A stretch of DNA of 64,000 nt from Poa pratensis (GCA_947311845.1 CAMZMU010000107.1:20392359-20456358); one strand, 5' to 3'. Counted from the stretch's first letter, positions 46,329-58,900 are shown. The notes: generated by a model not told the origin, from the sequence alone. A program made the numbers and translations.

Positions 46329-47995
46329 TGATGCATGTAAAATGCATACATGAACTTTGCACTTTAATTGCTTATATTCCAATCATATTTGCATCATATA
46401 AGGGTTATATCAATGTTTTATAATGATTTTGGGAATATTCATTTATTTCCTATTTTTATGGAATTAACCCTGCACAGGCAGAAAACCCGTTTTCTTATTT
46501 TAATGTTTCAGGGACCCAAACGTCAACGAAATCACCTGGAAATTTACGGGCGTCAATATTTGGAAGGAAGAAGACTGTGGGCGAAGGAAGCGAGCAAACG
46601 GAGGCCGAGGGCCAAACGAGGGGGGCCCACGCGGCCAGGTACTGTGGCCGCGTGGGACCCACCCTTTGGGCCTCGTGGCTCCGTTGCCGTCGATCTTCGC
46701 TCCACCGACATCGTCTTGACCTAAAAACGCCTATAAAAAAGGTCCCCCGACGTTCTCTGGAAGGAGCGCCGCACAAACACAGAAACACCGAAACGGAGAT
46801 CAGGAGCTGCAGATTGGAGGGGGAAAACTCCGGCGGGGCGCTGCCGGCGTGGTCTCCATCTTCTCCATCGACTTCTCCACCGTCTCCATGATGAAGAGGG
46901 AGTAGTCCACCTCTGGACTATGGGTTTGTGGAAGTAACTTATGTATCTCTCCTCTCTTGAGCTTCACTAATTAGCACCGTATGAGCTGCTGAACATGATT
47001 ACGGTCACCGTTGTAATACCTTTGTGGTGGATCTTTATGAGTTAATATATGTTTGAGATTGCAATGTTTGTTTCAGTTATGAGTATAGATGCATATTATG
47101 TACCCCGTTCTTGTCTACTTGTTTTGATCAAGCATGTTTATGAGAGCGTGTGTGGGGGAACGTGTGCATTAGTTGGAGTAACGGGGGGTGGCTAGTGCAG
47201 TGAACGTGAGAGAAAGTTCTGCGATCCACTTTGGTATCTTTACCTTACTTTGTTACCTCACTAGGGATAAACTAAAATACCATGCTACCGGGGATGTGGG
47301 CGTGACCATTGCCACTACTCCACTCTGAGTTATCTTAATTACTGAGGTGTTATGATTTAGTTCGCATCTTGGTGGAGTATAAGAGAGGTTAATAACCAAA
47401 AATACCTCTATGTTAGGACGTGATGCCCATATATCTAAGTAACTTGTTATCAAACCCTGTGTTGCAATCTCATATGTTAACTGTGTGTGTTCCATTGTCT
47501 ACCACTTTATAAGAGAGAGTGCATTTGTGAAACCATGAATCCCAGTCCATTTTTAATCATAAGAAACACCTTTCCAACACCATATACCACTTTTCTATTT
47601 TCAGCATCATTAAATCCGAAAATACAAAAATACTTTTCATCTTGCATACATCATTCAAAACCCAAAAATATCATTTATCATTGCATCCACCATCATTGCA
47701 TATTTATTTCTTGTTTGCATTGCATAATTATCCTGATATCATTCTTACACCTTGTGCTTGACAACCACAGGTGAGGTTGATGACCAAAACATCTAACCTT
47801 GTTTTGTAGGTAACCAAAAGAAGGATAAGAAGATAAATCTACCACTTCAGATTCCCCGAGAGTTCGATATTAAACCCTCGAGTCACCCCTCGTGGGGAAA
47901 ACTGTCTTCCACTTACTATACACTCTGCACTTGGAGTCTCAAGCTAATCCCGTTTATTTTTGCAGGTATCAAAGCCTTGCTCTTCGGGACCATCA
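46329..47995 (+). repeat. 3' LTR of the Athila-like element, 1,667 bp
   Basis: Starts TGATGCATGTAAAATGC and ends CGGGACCATCA, followed by the CACCT duplication. TATAAAAAA at 46732-46740. It is very similar to the 5' LTR apart from the roughly 50-bp loss and scattered small changes, suggesting a relatively young insertion. Confidence 0.92.
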
Positions 47996-50093
47996 CACCT
48001 CTCAATGTGGAAGTAAGGTTTCGATCCGCAGGAGCAAGAAGGAAAAGTTATGTATTCCCTACAACTAAAGTGTCACAAGTTTTAGTTGATTATGCACTAA
48101 ACAAGTTTGAAGAACAAGGTGGTTGATTTAATAGATGGAAGTTTAATGTATCAAAACAAGAATGTAAAAGTGTCCCAATCCTCTTCAATGTAAGAGGACA
48201 AGACAAAGGTTTTTCTCTTATAGGAACAATGGACATGGGTTCACTTAATCATCTCTCTCTCATCTAAGGTGATTATCATGTTATAGATAAAGTACACATA
48301 ATTGTCATGTTTTAATGTAGGTTTTATGACGGCTATATGTCCTAAAACACATAGTTGGAAGAAATACTCATTTGTGTTGCTAGGTCACCCTCGTAAGGCT
48401 AGCGTGGTTGGTCACTCCCACATCATACTTCTCCCTTTTTACCCTAGATAAAGGATGTTGGGCGGTACTGTGTCACTCAATACCTATGCCGTGTCACATC
48501 GGCCATCCCATACCTACATACATCATACTTCTTAATGGACAATATTCTAAACACTAGTGCAATGATTTATATTTCGTGTGTGTGACCACATCTCTCTCAT
48601 CTATCTACACTTGGTGGTGTCAATTACCTCATGACAAGGATAAACAAGTCATTATGAATAAATCAAACCTTCACATGCATCATAGAATATCTCCATAGTA
48701 TGACAAGTCATAAAAGTTCCAACACAGCAGGAAATGCATAACAAATATCATCTCATACCACAATATCCACCATAGGAATTACATAGATGACCGTAATCAT
48801 ATTCAGCAGCTCATACGGTACTAATTAGTGAAGCTCAAAGAGAGGAGAGATACATAAGTTACCACCACAAACCCAAGTCCAGGGGGTGGACTACTCCCCC
48901 TTCATCATGGAGACGGTGGAGAAGTCGTTGGAGAAGATGGAGACCACCTCGGCAGCACCCCATCGGAGTTTTCCCCCTCCAATCTGCAGCTCCAGGTCTC
49001 TGTTTCGGTGTTTCTGTGTTTCGGCGGCGCTCCTTCCAGAGAACGTCGAGGGACTATTTATAGGCGTTTTTAGGTCACGACTAGGTCGGTGGAGAAAAGA
49101 TCGACGACAGCGGAGCTCCGAGGCCCAAAAGAGGGTGTCCCGAAGCCTTGCCCTTTTTGGAGTCCCGAAGCTCCCGGAAAGTCTGAAACACTAAAAAGAC
49201 GTTTCCTGGAAAACAGAGTTAGAACCAAAAGAGGGGGGTTATTTAGAAAATCCCCGAAATCATTATAAATCATGAATATAACATCATATAAGTTGCAAAT
49301 ATGTAGGAATATCTAGTAATAACATGCAAAGTTCATGTATGCATTTTACATGCATCACACACCCCAAACCCAGCCCATATGTGGGGAGGGTTTGGGGAGG
49401 TCCGGACGCGCCCGGACAGGCCGCCACGTCGGACGCGGTCCAACATGACCCCACATATATCCGAAAATTCCCCACCATGATCGGAACCCTAGCTCTCACT
49501 ACAGGAATCCAGGTACATTGCAACAAAATTTATTGCTACAGCTATATTTCGTTGCAATAAAATGCGATCTTACCACAAAATTACATTTCATGGTAATAGG
49601 AGCAACATATTGCCACAGTTTCATTTCATCGCGGTAAGTGTTCCTTTTGTTGCAATAATAGCCACGTATTGCCACAAGTTGTTTGAGTGTTGTAATATGG
49701 TAGTGATATTACGACAGTTGCGCTGCGTTGCGTAAATTAGTCATTTTGTTGCAATAAAGACTAGGTATTGCAACGAACTAAATCTTTGTGGTGATATTCT
49801 GACATATATTGCAACAATTCTGGCATGTGGCGCTAGCCATAGATATTGTTGTAAAAAAAGGGCTTCGTATTCCAACAAAATATATATTGGTTGTAATATG
49901 ACGACTTTTACCTCACATTTATTGTGTTGCAATAACTATTACATATTGCGACAAATTGTACATCCATGGTAATATGCAGAACATATTGCAACAATTTCCT
50001 AGTGTTGCGAAAAAGGAGCAACAAATCATCTATGCATTTTTCTGATAATTATAGACATATAATTTATATTATTTGGATTTATAGATATTAAGT

Positions 50094-50745
50094 TATAATC
50101 TGGATCTGAATCTGACCGAGCACTTACAAAGCCGCAGCCGCTGACATGTGGTCCTAGGGGTCGCTGGCGTTGACTGGGCGCGGGTGACATCCATGGCGAT
50201 CTCCAGTGTCAATGACAAAGTAGGGCCGGCCACCGCGCAGAAAACTGGAAAAAAGTGGAACCATTTTTGCCTCGGCTGGGCTGCGATTCGAACTCGCGGC
50301 AATCGTGCCGCAATGAAGGTCCAGACAACTGGGCCGTGCGGGTGTTGCTGCTAGTATACTTATTTTTCCTGTTTTAACGAGTCATACATCTAGATTTTTT
50401 TTAAGGAGTTATACATCTGGATTTGAATCTGACCACAGCCGCTGACCTGAGGGCTCGGGGGCCCGCTAGCGCTGACTCGATCGGGTGGCATCCACGGCGA
50501 CCTCCAGTGTCGATGACAAGTAGGGCCGGCCACCGCACAGTAAACCGAAAAAAGTTAGCTGGATTTGAATCTGACCACAGCCGCTGACTCGGGTGGCATC
50601 CACGGCGACCTCCAGTGTCGATGACAAGTAGGGCCGGCCACCGCGCAGTAAACCAAAAAAGTTAGCCCTTTTTGCCTCCTGGAGGATTCGAACTCGTGGC
50701 CTCTGTGATGCAATTCAAGGTTTAGACCACTGGCCTGCGCTTATG
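50094..50745 (-). repeat. three related modules in the CACTA element, two with tRNA-like boxes
   Basis: Three repeats start near 50100, 50415 and 50559; each has GGATTTGAATCTGACC or similar, then CCGCTGAC, then AGTAGGGCCGGCCACCGC. The first and third continue on the minus strand into tRNA-like boxes. B-box AGTTCGAATCG (50294-50284) and AGTTCGAATCC (50694-50684), the latter a perfect consensus. A-box-like CGGCCCAGTTG (50336-50326) and CAGGCCAGTGG (50737-50727). The upstream A and downstream B order matches a Pol III type-2 promoter. It could be a tRNA-derived SINE fragment or a tRNA relic. Confidence 0.6.
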
Positions 50746-52080
50746 TTGGTGACAGTATGGAGGTCCGATGTTTAATATAGTAGGTTTAGTGGGATGCCCA
50801 CCAACACAACTTCTGATCCTGGTGGATCGATCAGCTCAGCTGGTCGGCCGGCCGGAGTTCGCGTCTGATGCCCACCAACGTAACTTCTGATCCTGGTGGC
50901 TCCTCACCAGGCCGTACCTTTCATCCAAACAATACGAAAATGGACTGTATTGTACATGAACGTATACTATTCCAGACTATATTATCACCCAAGATTTAAA
51001 CATCAAAATTAAGTGTACTCATACATATTTTTTATTCAGATAACCACCAGGAAAAATTACTTGGAAAATAACCAGGAGAACATGCAAGCTGACAGTTACC
51101 AACAGACGATACAAATATTCACAACGGCTAAGTGCAGCTGATGAAATGTGGATGCAAGTTAAATATAACATATAGAACTGGATTCGATGCGATGGTCGAT
51201 TCTCGTACGTATTCTCAGTTCCGATCTTTTTGTATTGTAACACACCTGATCGGCCAACCGGCCGGCAAAGTCCTATGGCCGAGTGCAATCGTGGGATTGA
51301 GCCATGCCTATGAATTTGATGCATGTCTGCCCAGGCTGTTGCAATCCCTTCTCATGTGATACGTCATGGGAGTTGCTAGTAAAATTCCATGAGATGGATT
51401 GGGATTCTTTTCAGCCGGCCTCACGTGCAATATGATTGCAAGTGCTGATCAGTGTTGATTAGTATGCAAACATGTGTGTCTTCTGGCCGGAGGATACGTA
51501 CAAGCAAGATCGATTCATACGATGGATCTTTAGGTGTTGGCTGCTGCTACTAGTACACTAGATGCCTGTGATTTAATTTATATGCTGCAGCCAAGCACCT
51601 TAATTTATTTTTTATCTATATATCTTAACATATGAAGTATTCTTTTTTTTACCAGTCATTATTTTAGATTACGACTGTCATACACAGTCAGCTCGGTGGA
51701 TGATATCTACATATGTTTTGAATACTGTATTATGTAATTTATACTAGCACATTGTCATTTGCAGTGAACTGTGCTTAGAAATTTTCTTTTCCTTTTGTTA
51801 TAGATCACCACAGGTTATTGGGTCAATGTTAGGCTGGCGGGCGGCGGGTTCATATGAGTGAAATATGAAAGCAATAGGTACTCTATTTTCCTTTAACATT
51901 AGTTCTTGTGACTGGTTCATGTGTGCTGAACTCCTGTATGTGAACATATATGCAAATCATGTGCATTAGCTTTTATTACTACTATGTTAATGTTGGCAGT
52001 TTAGATATCCCGGTATTAGATAATTATCATATTTAGAAGATGATCAAATTTTCTTGATTCATTTGTAGCTCATTGTCAGA

Positions 52081-52505
52081 TGCTGCTGCTGCTGGAGATG
52101 GACACGCTGGTAAATTATTTCCTGTGGCTTGAAATCCTTGAACTGCTTACCATGTACTCTCTTTTATAAACTAAATACCTGTGGCTAGCACATGAACTGG
52201 GAGGTTGTTATTGTGATCATCTACTTTTACAAGTAGCAACTGTTGATATACAATTGCAACGTTGATCCTTTTTATGTGTCACACACTCACACCAACCGAT
52301 TATTTTTCTGAACTTAGTTTCTTAACAGCTTGTCCTCTACATGTATTCTGGCAAGCAATGCTTTATTTGTGGATCCATTTAGCAGCGAGGTTATGTTATC
52401 TGTATCTAGTCTTATTTATTTCTGAAAAACCTGCATTTTGCAGGACACCTAAGAGACTGGTTCAGAAAAACAGCAAGTTAAAGGATGAGGTATGGTCACT
52501 GAAGG
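52081..52505 (+). pseudogene. exon-like islands inside the CACTA element
   Basis: Two short stretches have splice-like borders. 52081-52110 is TTGTCAG then a DAAAAGDGHA-type reading then GTAAAT. 52442-52505 is TTTTGCAG then RTPKRLVQKNSKLKDEVWSLK then GTACAC. A third possible acceptor lies near 52802. They suggest a captured host-gene fragment. The source gene was not recognised. Confidence 0.3.
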
Positions 52506-54097
52506 TACACTTTTTTTTAATGAAAGTACACTCATCTTGCTAACTGAGTTTTTCACTATTTGTGTGGAGTACGACTATGCATTGTTAATTTGTGATGTTC
52601 GATCTATCTGAAGAAACTCCTTATACTGATATTGCACTATTCTTTCCCTTGAATTAGGCATCGCAAAGTCAGCACCAATTTCCTCTAAATTATGGCCTGA
52701 AATCATGCACGCCATTATTATTGCTTATTGCTTAATCTCTATTTTTGGTTGATTTACTACTCAGTGCTCACTCTCTGTTGTTGGTCGATTCTATTGTGGC
52801 AGAGGCAACCCGGTGCGTGAAGATAAGGTGCTGGGTGTAGACTTTGAGCTGGAGCGGATGGGATGTGGTGCTTGGCGGCTAGACGCCAGAGTGCAAGGGA
52901 TGAGCCAGATGCTGGAGCAGAGACGATGCCAGATCACGGCTGTGGCAATCAATCAGCTGGATCATGGCGGAGATGACAGACTAGTTTAGCAGAATTCAAA
53001 TTTATGTATCAAGGATAGAAATGTCCAGTCATTACATTTGCTTGTCCGCTTTACTTTGTTGCAGGATCCAAAGGGCTAGTGGACTGGACTTTAGATCGCA
53101 GATAGTTTAGTCTTGACACTTAATTAGGATGGCTTAATTGTATTTGAGTATCGTTTGATGGATATTTGCTATGAGAATATGATTTTTATGAATCTACATA
53201 TTATACGTATGGTTTGAATTTGAATATTGCAATTGAATGCTTCTATTTTTTTTATGGTTATAATAGGCTATTACCACAACCCACATTTGTTGCGACTACT
53301 ACTTCGCGCCACCGAAATAATATTAGTTGGAATAGAGCATCGCCACGAAAAGTTTAAACCGTGGCACTAGTTTATGGCTACTACTATTTTTGCCGTTGCG
53401 ATTACTCTTTCTCGCCACCGAAATTATATTGGTTGGAATAGAGCATCGCCACGAAAAGTTTGCACGTTGCGACTACTATTTGGCGCCACCAAAATAATTT
53501 GTGTTGAAATAGAGTATCGCCACGGAAATTTTTCATTGTCGCCGTAGTTTGTCGCCACCAAAATAATTTGTGTTGAAAATTCTTGTTGCCACGATTGATT
53601 TGTTTGTCGCCAATCGTTTGTGCCACGAATATAAGGTTTGTTGGCATAGTTTGTTGCCACATAAATGGACGTGGCAAATAAACTGGCCTATTCCAACGAA
53701 AGAGCATGCGCCACGAAACACGCTCCGTTGACATAGTGGTCAATCGCCACGGTTCAGTACTTGTTGCAATAGATCTATACCCACAAATATCAACTGTTGC
53801 ATTAGGTGACTACCGCCACGAAAAAACGCGTTGCAATTTCCAGCATGAATGGTTGCAAAAGGCCAATTTATTTGCCACGAATCTTATTCCGCGGAAAGAG
53901 CCTAATACCACGCGGTTTTTCGCAACGGCGCCCAACGAACGCCGTTTTGATGCAACAGATACCTATTGCGACGATTTGGCACTTATTTCCACAATTTTTT
54001 TCGTTGCAACAGACCGTTTTTCTTGTAGTGTCTCACTCTCCTCCGATCCCCTTTCCACTCCACTCCATTTTCACTCTTCTCCGTCCACAGCTTGCCA

Positions 54098-55180
54098 ATG
54101 GCCGGCTCCGGCAGCGAATCCGCCACCGAGCTGTACTGGCATGCGTTCGCGGAGGCGGAGGAGGAGATTGGGAGCTGCCCCGGGCCGGATGCCGCCGCGC
54201 CGTCTTCGGCGGCTCTCTACAACGCCGCTGCTGGCAGTTCCGTCGCCGCCGCCGCGTCCAACGAGGCAATGGCAGTGCTTCCGCAGGTTTGCCTCCCAAT
54301 CTCCTCCTCCGCCTCCGGTTGGAATGCTCACATTTTAGAAAGGAGTAGGATGATTAGGAATTTGATGTCCGATGTACTCCGTAGGCCATTCCTAGAGGTC
54401 CGGCGTACTCCGTCGGCGATGATAAGCTGTTGTGCAATGCGTGGTTGTCCACCCCGGAGGATCCTGTGACCGGAAGGCTCCACCGTGCTACGTTTTGGGG
54501 CCGGATCGGTCAAGTTTTCAATGCAAACTCGGAATTTGTCCGCGATGAGGGCTCCCTACGCCATAGATGGCACATCATAGTGGATGCTTTGCTCAAATGG
54601 GTTCCGTAAGTTTTTATTGTTAAATTTTCTACAATGTTGGATCCAATTCTCAAATGCTTTAGCACCGATTTATGGAGTACCTATTTCATTTTCATAGATA
54701 GACGATGTCGTCCTACTGTACAACGCACTTGGGGGGAAGCCGGAGACGACGGAGTGGAAGTTCGGCCATTGTTGGGAAGCGCTAAAGGATAGCCCGTTCG
54801 TGGACTACACGCCGGGTGAGGAGAGGAGGGACATGATCCGCCGAGTGGAGAGCCAAGCTCGACAGGCACGCCGTGCTCGGCAAAGGGACCGCGAAACACA
54901 AGAACGTGTAGAGGCCGCCACTCACGCACGGGAACGTGTAGATGCCGTCGCTCGAGAACGCGAAGCTCAACGTGCAGAGGCCGCCGCTCACAACCGGGAA
55001 GCTCGACGTGAAGCCTGCGCCGCTCACAACCGGGAGCTGGAACGTGAAGCCGGGTTCGCCGGGCACGTCGCCGTCGCCAAAGGCAACGACGTGACACATT
55101 GGAGGCCGGCCGGGTTCTGCATGATCTGTGAGACCTCCGCTCCGGTGTGTCCGATGAACTCTGTCCGATGTTGGTGTTGA
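54098..55180 (+). pseudogene. Harbinger ORF1-type Myb/SANT-like protein, broken
   Basis: Plant PIF/Harbinger elements encode a second, Myb/SANT-like DNA-binding protein besides the transposase. Start MAGSGSESATELYWH at 54098, alanine-rich N-terminus. From about 54406 the frame (SVGDDKLLCNAWLSTPEDPV, then FWGRIGQVFNANSEF, then SLRHRWHIIVDAL) is the Myb-like domain, but it is out of phase with the start, so an indel lies near 54390-54405. An intron of about 92-97 bp (GTAAGT near 54606, CATAG at 54697) precedes LLYNALGGKPETTEWKFGHCWEALKD. The C-terminal part is a highly charged helix with AHNRE- and REREA-type repeats. The start and the Myb-like segment are in different frames, so it is not intact. 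Confidence 0.7.
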
Positions 55181-55272
55181 ACTATGTTTGTGGATGTTTG
55201 AACTATGTTTATTCGTATGATGTTTGAACTATAATCCATCATTTGATCTACGTGCATGTCCAATATGGTTTT

Positions 55273-55291
55273 GGGGGGGGGGGGGGGGGGG
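55273..55291. repeat. poly-G run of 19
   Basis: Nineteen consecutive G in the 3' part of the inner Harbinger element, just after the ORF1-like gene. Its length may be uncertain in the assembly. Confidence 0.8.
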
Positions 55292-55901
55292 ATTTTTTGG
55301 GGGTTATGGTTGTATGACACAGTTTTTGGGATGTGCGGTCACCGTGCCCGGACGCGTCCGGTCACAGTTTGAGGGCAGAATTTGGGGGCTCCGCTTGGAG
55401 ATGCTCTTATTATTTTGAATGTCGGCATGAAAATATTCTTTGGTACTATGTGACGTGTTTGATTCATTTATCTAAAATTGTTTCCAAAATGATCAAAAAA
55501 TTGTCGAAATCCTGGCCAGACGGACTAGATGCGTGGGACGGTTGGGTGCAGTGGACGTCTATCTGTTTGCCGACACAATGGACAAAAGACGGGTCAAATC
55601 GGTGTCCGTTTGGGTCTGCCCTTTCAAGACATCCTAAGGGTTCATAAATTTAAATTTACGTCTTCAGGGCTTTTTTGTTAGTCCTTTTTTTGGAGTACGA
55701 ATGATTGTAGAATAAGTTCAGCTTCTCATAGTTTAACAGCTTACAACTGCAAACTGGCAGATAAGCGTTTTTTTTACGGAAAATGCTGACAGCGCAGCTT
55801 TTCATTGATAATAGGGAGAGGGGGTTACAAGTTCGGAGGGGATCCGAACAAAACACAAACACGAAGGCTCTCAATCAGAGGACTGAAAGAGAGAGATAAA
55901 A

Positions 55902-58900
55902 CCGATCCTTTTGACATTTTTACTTGGAAATGGTTACCAGCGAAGAAAACCGCTGGTGGCGTGCTGCTTGGGATTAACACTGATGTTTTTGATGTGTTAT
56001 CCTGGGGTATCCATACTTACTGTGTCTCTTGTTTAATTAGAAAGAAAAGAGATGATGTAGTGTGGAGGTTCATTACTATTTATGGGTCCTCTTATGAGGA
56101 ACATAAACTAGATTTTATTAATGAACTGCACAACCTTCTAGCAGGTTGGTCTGGCCCCACTGTAGTTGGTGGCGATTTCAATCTGGTTAGAGACTCCTCT
56201 GAGAAGAGTACTGGAAATATTAGTCAGAAGTGGGCTAACCTTTTTAACGATTGGGTTAATAAGTTCGGTTTAATCGAATTAAAAAACTCAGGGAGGAAGT
56301 ACACTTGGGCTAATAACCAGGATCAATTGGTCATGGCTATTTTAGATAGGGTCTTTATCACTACTTGCTGGGACAAGTTGTTCCCTGCAAGTTTAGTTAA
56401 GGCTTTAGCTAGACTAGGTAGTGATCACACCCCGCTGGTGCTTGACACTTGTGCTTTACCCATTCCAAGAACCAAACAATATAGGTTTGAGAAATGGTGG
56501 CTTCAGCAAGTTGGTTTTTGCCAGGCGGTAGAGAAAGTGTGGAATGCTCCTTGCAGACTGCAAAAATCCATTGATATCTGGCAGTTTAAGGTTAGGAATT
56601 TTAGGAAGTTTTCCAAAGGGTGGAATGCAAATATTGAATCAGCCCAAAGGAAAACAAAGCAACATTTAGTTGCGGAGTTTGATTTACTTGACATCTTATC
56701 TGAATCGCAGCCACTTTCTCCAGTTTCTAAAGCCAGGATGAAAACTATTTCCTCTGACTTAACAGATATTTGGAAGAAAGAGGAGGTGAAGGCAAAGCAA
56801 AGGTCTAGGGAGAGGCAGATTCTGGAAGGTGACCAGAACACTGCCTACTTCCACTCCATTGCTAATCAAAGGAGGAGGAAGAAACAGATAACTTCCCTCC
56901 AAGGTCCCTCTGGGGTGTCTGAAGACACAGAAGGTATTTTAAAAATTGCAGTTGATTACTACAAGCAACTCTTTGGTTTTTCGGATAAATTGGATATCGA
57001 TTTAGCTGATAACTTCTGGGATGCAACTGATATGGTGACGACTGACCAAAATGCCTTTTTAGAGGCAGATTTTACCGAAGCTGAGGTTAAAACGGCTGTT
57101 TTCGGCTCTTATGCTGAGGGGGCACCTGGCCCCGATGGTCTTTCCTTTCTGTTCTATCAAAAATTCTGGGAGTTGATTAAGCAAGATTTACTTGCTATGT
57201 TTAATGACTGGAATAAAATGGACTTGGATCTTTTTCGTCTGAATTTTTCGCTTTTGACTCTTATTCCTAAAGAACCAGAAGCTTCCATTATTCAGAAATT
57301 TAGACCTATAGCCCTTACAAATTGTAGTTTTAAGATTTTTTCGAAATGTATGACCAATAGGTTGGGTGTTGTTTGTGAGAAGTTAATTTCTCCAAACCAA
57401 TCTGCCTTCCTTAGAGGGAGATACATCCTTGAGAGTGTTGTCTCCGCACATGAAATTATTCATGAGGTGGTGCGGAGAGATCAACCAGGCTTCATTTTTA
57501 AACTCGATTATGAGAAGGCCTATGATATGGTTAATAGGGAGTTTATGCTCAAAATGCTTGCAGCTCGGGGCTTTAGCCCGAAATGTTTATATCTCTTCAG
57601 GTCTTTACTTGATAAAGGCTCTGTAGGTGTTAGGATCAATGACGTTAACAGTGATTTTTTCCTAACTGGTAGAGGTGTCCGACAGGGAGACCCTATCTCT
57701 CCTCTGTTTTTTAATTTAGTGGCGGATGTCTTTACAAAATGTTTGACAAAAGCTGCTAACAGGGGACTGATTTCTGGTCTGCTACAAGGTTTTAATGCAA
57801 CAGGTGTGATTAGCATGCAATATGCTGATGACACCCTGCTTTTTCTAAACAAAGATATGGCACAAGTCATGAATCTTAAATGGCTTTTGTCCTGCTTTGA
57901 ACAAGTATCTGGGCTACGCATTAATTTTCACAAGTGTGAACTAGTGCCAATTAATGTTAGTCAAGATGAAGCTCAAGACTTTGCTCAGACACTCTGTTGT
58001 AGATTAGGGGACTTCCCTATAAAATATTTGGGTGTTCCCCTGCATCATTCTAAACTTCGGAAAGAGGATCTACAACCTATTGTAGATAATCTTCTAAAAA
58101 GAGCCGCTGGCTGGAGAGGCAAACTATTGTCTCACGCTGCAAGGCTCGAGCTGGTTCGTAGTGTACTAGCCAGTATCCCTCTCTACCTCTTGAGTGTGAT
58201 TAAGTTCCCTAAATGGGCAATTAAGCTTATCAACTCACAGATGGCTCACTGTTTGTGGGACAACTATGAGGGTCATTTTAAATATCACTTAGCTAATTGG
58301 GCCCTTGTTTCCCAGAAAAAAGAGTATGGGGGCTTAGGGGTTCCAAATTTAGCTGAAATGAACATTTGCCTTTTGGCATCTTGGGTTAAAAGGTACCACG
58401 TAGATGGTGACAAGCTATGGAAGCAAATAATTGACTTCAAATATAATGTCGAAAACCCCAACATCTTCTCCTCCTCGGAGCTGGGTGCATCTCCTTTTTG
58501 GAAAGGTGTGCTCTAGGCTGCTAAGGCGGCTAAAATTGGGTATTGGTGGAAGATAGGCAATGGTAGGAAAGTTAAGTTCTGGGAGGACCAATGGTTTGGC
58601 TCCTCCAGCCTTGCGATCCAGTACTGGGACCTTTATACCATTGTTAATGAGCAAAATGCCACTGTGGCAACTCTTTGGGATGGCGACCAACTTAAGGTTA
58701 CATTCCGTAGATGTTTTAATCATGCTCTCATGACTCAGTGGTATGAAGTCTTAAATATAGCTCAATCTATCAACTTTAGTGATGAGGATGATGCTATTAT
58801 CTGGAAGTACGAATCCAAAGGCACCTACAGTGTTAGCTCTTTATATGCAGTTATTAACTTCAGAGGTGTCCTCCCTGTTTATATCCATGCGGTGTGGAAG

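Larger units (their letters stand above)
40717..47995 (+). mobile_element. complete Athila-like LTR element with gag-protease only
   Basis: LTR 40717-42433, primer-binding site 42444, a gag-protease frame, a non-coding 3' region, a polypurine tract and LTR 46329-47995, with a perfect CACCT duplication (40712-40716, 47996-48000). The LTR ends are TGATG..CATCA. The internal domain is 3.9 kb and lacks RT, RNase H and integrase, so it must be mobilised in trans. LTRs of this type plus the Asp-tRNA primer site place it in the Athila lineage. Confidence 0.93.
40680..49357 (-). mobile_element. reversed solo LTR, Athila-like, interrupted by another Athila-like element
   Basis: Two pieces, 40680-40716 and 48001-49357 (about 1.39 kb together), form one LTR on the minus strand: start TGATGCATGTAAAATGC at 49357, end GGGGGTAATCA at 40680. 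CACAC is duplicated at 40675-40679 and 49358-49362. It is a diverged relative of the LTRs at 40717 and 46329 (shared TATAAATAG box at 49054-49062 on the minus strand and shared leader). With no internal domain it is a solo LTR. Confidence 0.85.
49497..54030. mobile_element. non-autonomous CACTA transposon, 4,534 bp
   Basis: Left end CACTACAGGAATCC, right end (inverted) CACTACAAGAAAAACGG, with TCT duplicated on both sides (49494-49496, 54031-54033). Subterminal regions (49510-50030 and 53250-54020) are packed with short direct and inverted repeats containing TTGCAAC, ATTGCCAC and CGCCACGAAA, the transposase-binding arrays of CACTA elements. No transposase frame is present. The middle holds repeated Pol III-like modules and exon-like islands. 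Confidence 0.93.
40547..55406. mobile_element. inner PIF/Harbinger element with nested insertions
   Basis: Left terminus GAGCATCTCCAACCGGAG at 40547, right terminus (inverted) GAGCATCTCCAAGCGGAG at 55406, and TTA duplicated on both sides (40544-40546, 55407-55409). Its own DNA is 40547-40679, 49363-49493 and 54034-55406, about 1.64 kb. It encodes only a Myb/SANT-like ORF1-type protein and no transposase, so it is non-autonomous. Confidence 0.82.
38146..55634. mobile_element. outer Harbinger-like DNA transposon hosting a nest of insertions
   Basis: The left end GGATGTTTTCAACGGGG is preceded by TAA (38143-38145). The right end, read inverted, is GGATGTCTTGAAAGGGC and is followed by TAA (55635-55637). 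Both subterminal regions contain CGGTGTCC and CCGTTTGGG-type motifs. The element's own DNA is only 38146-38904, 40384-40546 and 55410-55634, about 1.15 kb; the rest is nested insertions. The 3-bp TAA target fits Harbinger. It sits in the 3' flank of the intact plastid-protein gene. Confidence 0.7.

Noticed and set aside
50284..50342. A functional tRNA gene on the minus strand
   Set aside because: A- and B-box-like sequences are present, but I could not fold a full cloverleaf with a proper acceptor stem and anticodon loop. It is kept only as a tRNA-like module.
53250..54020. Short spaced repeats as a CRISPR-like array
   Set aside because: The repeats are imperfect, in both orientations and irregularly spaced. 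They are CACTA subterminal repeats bounded by CACTA ends and a TCT duplication.
55805..55901. Start of the 903-residue frame as the LINE ORF2 start
   Set aside because: The target duplication places the LINE start at 55902. The upstream codons belong to the older reversed LINE tail, so the true ORF2 start is missing.
55771..55901. Inverted LINE piece as twin priming of the forward LINE
   Set aside because: It is a 3' end with its own T-run and 14-bp duplication, and it does not match the 3' end of the forward LINE. A separate older insertion fits better.
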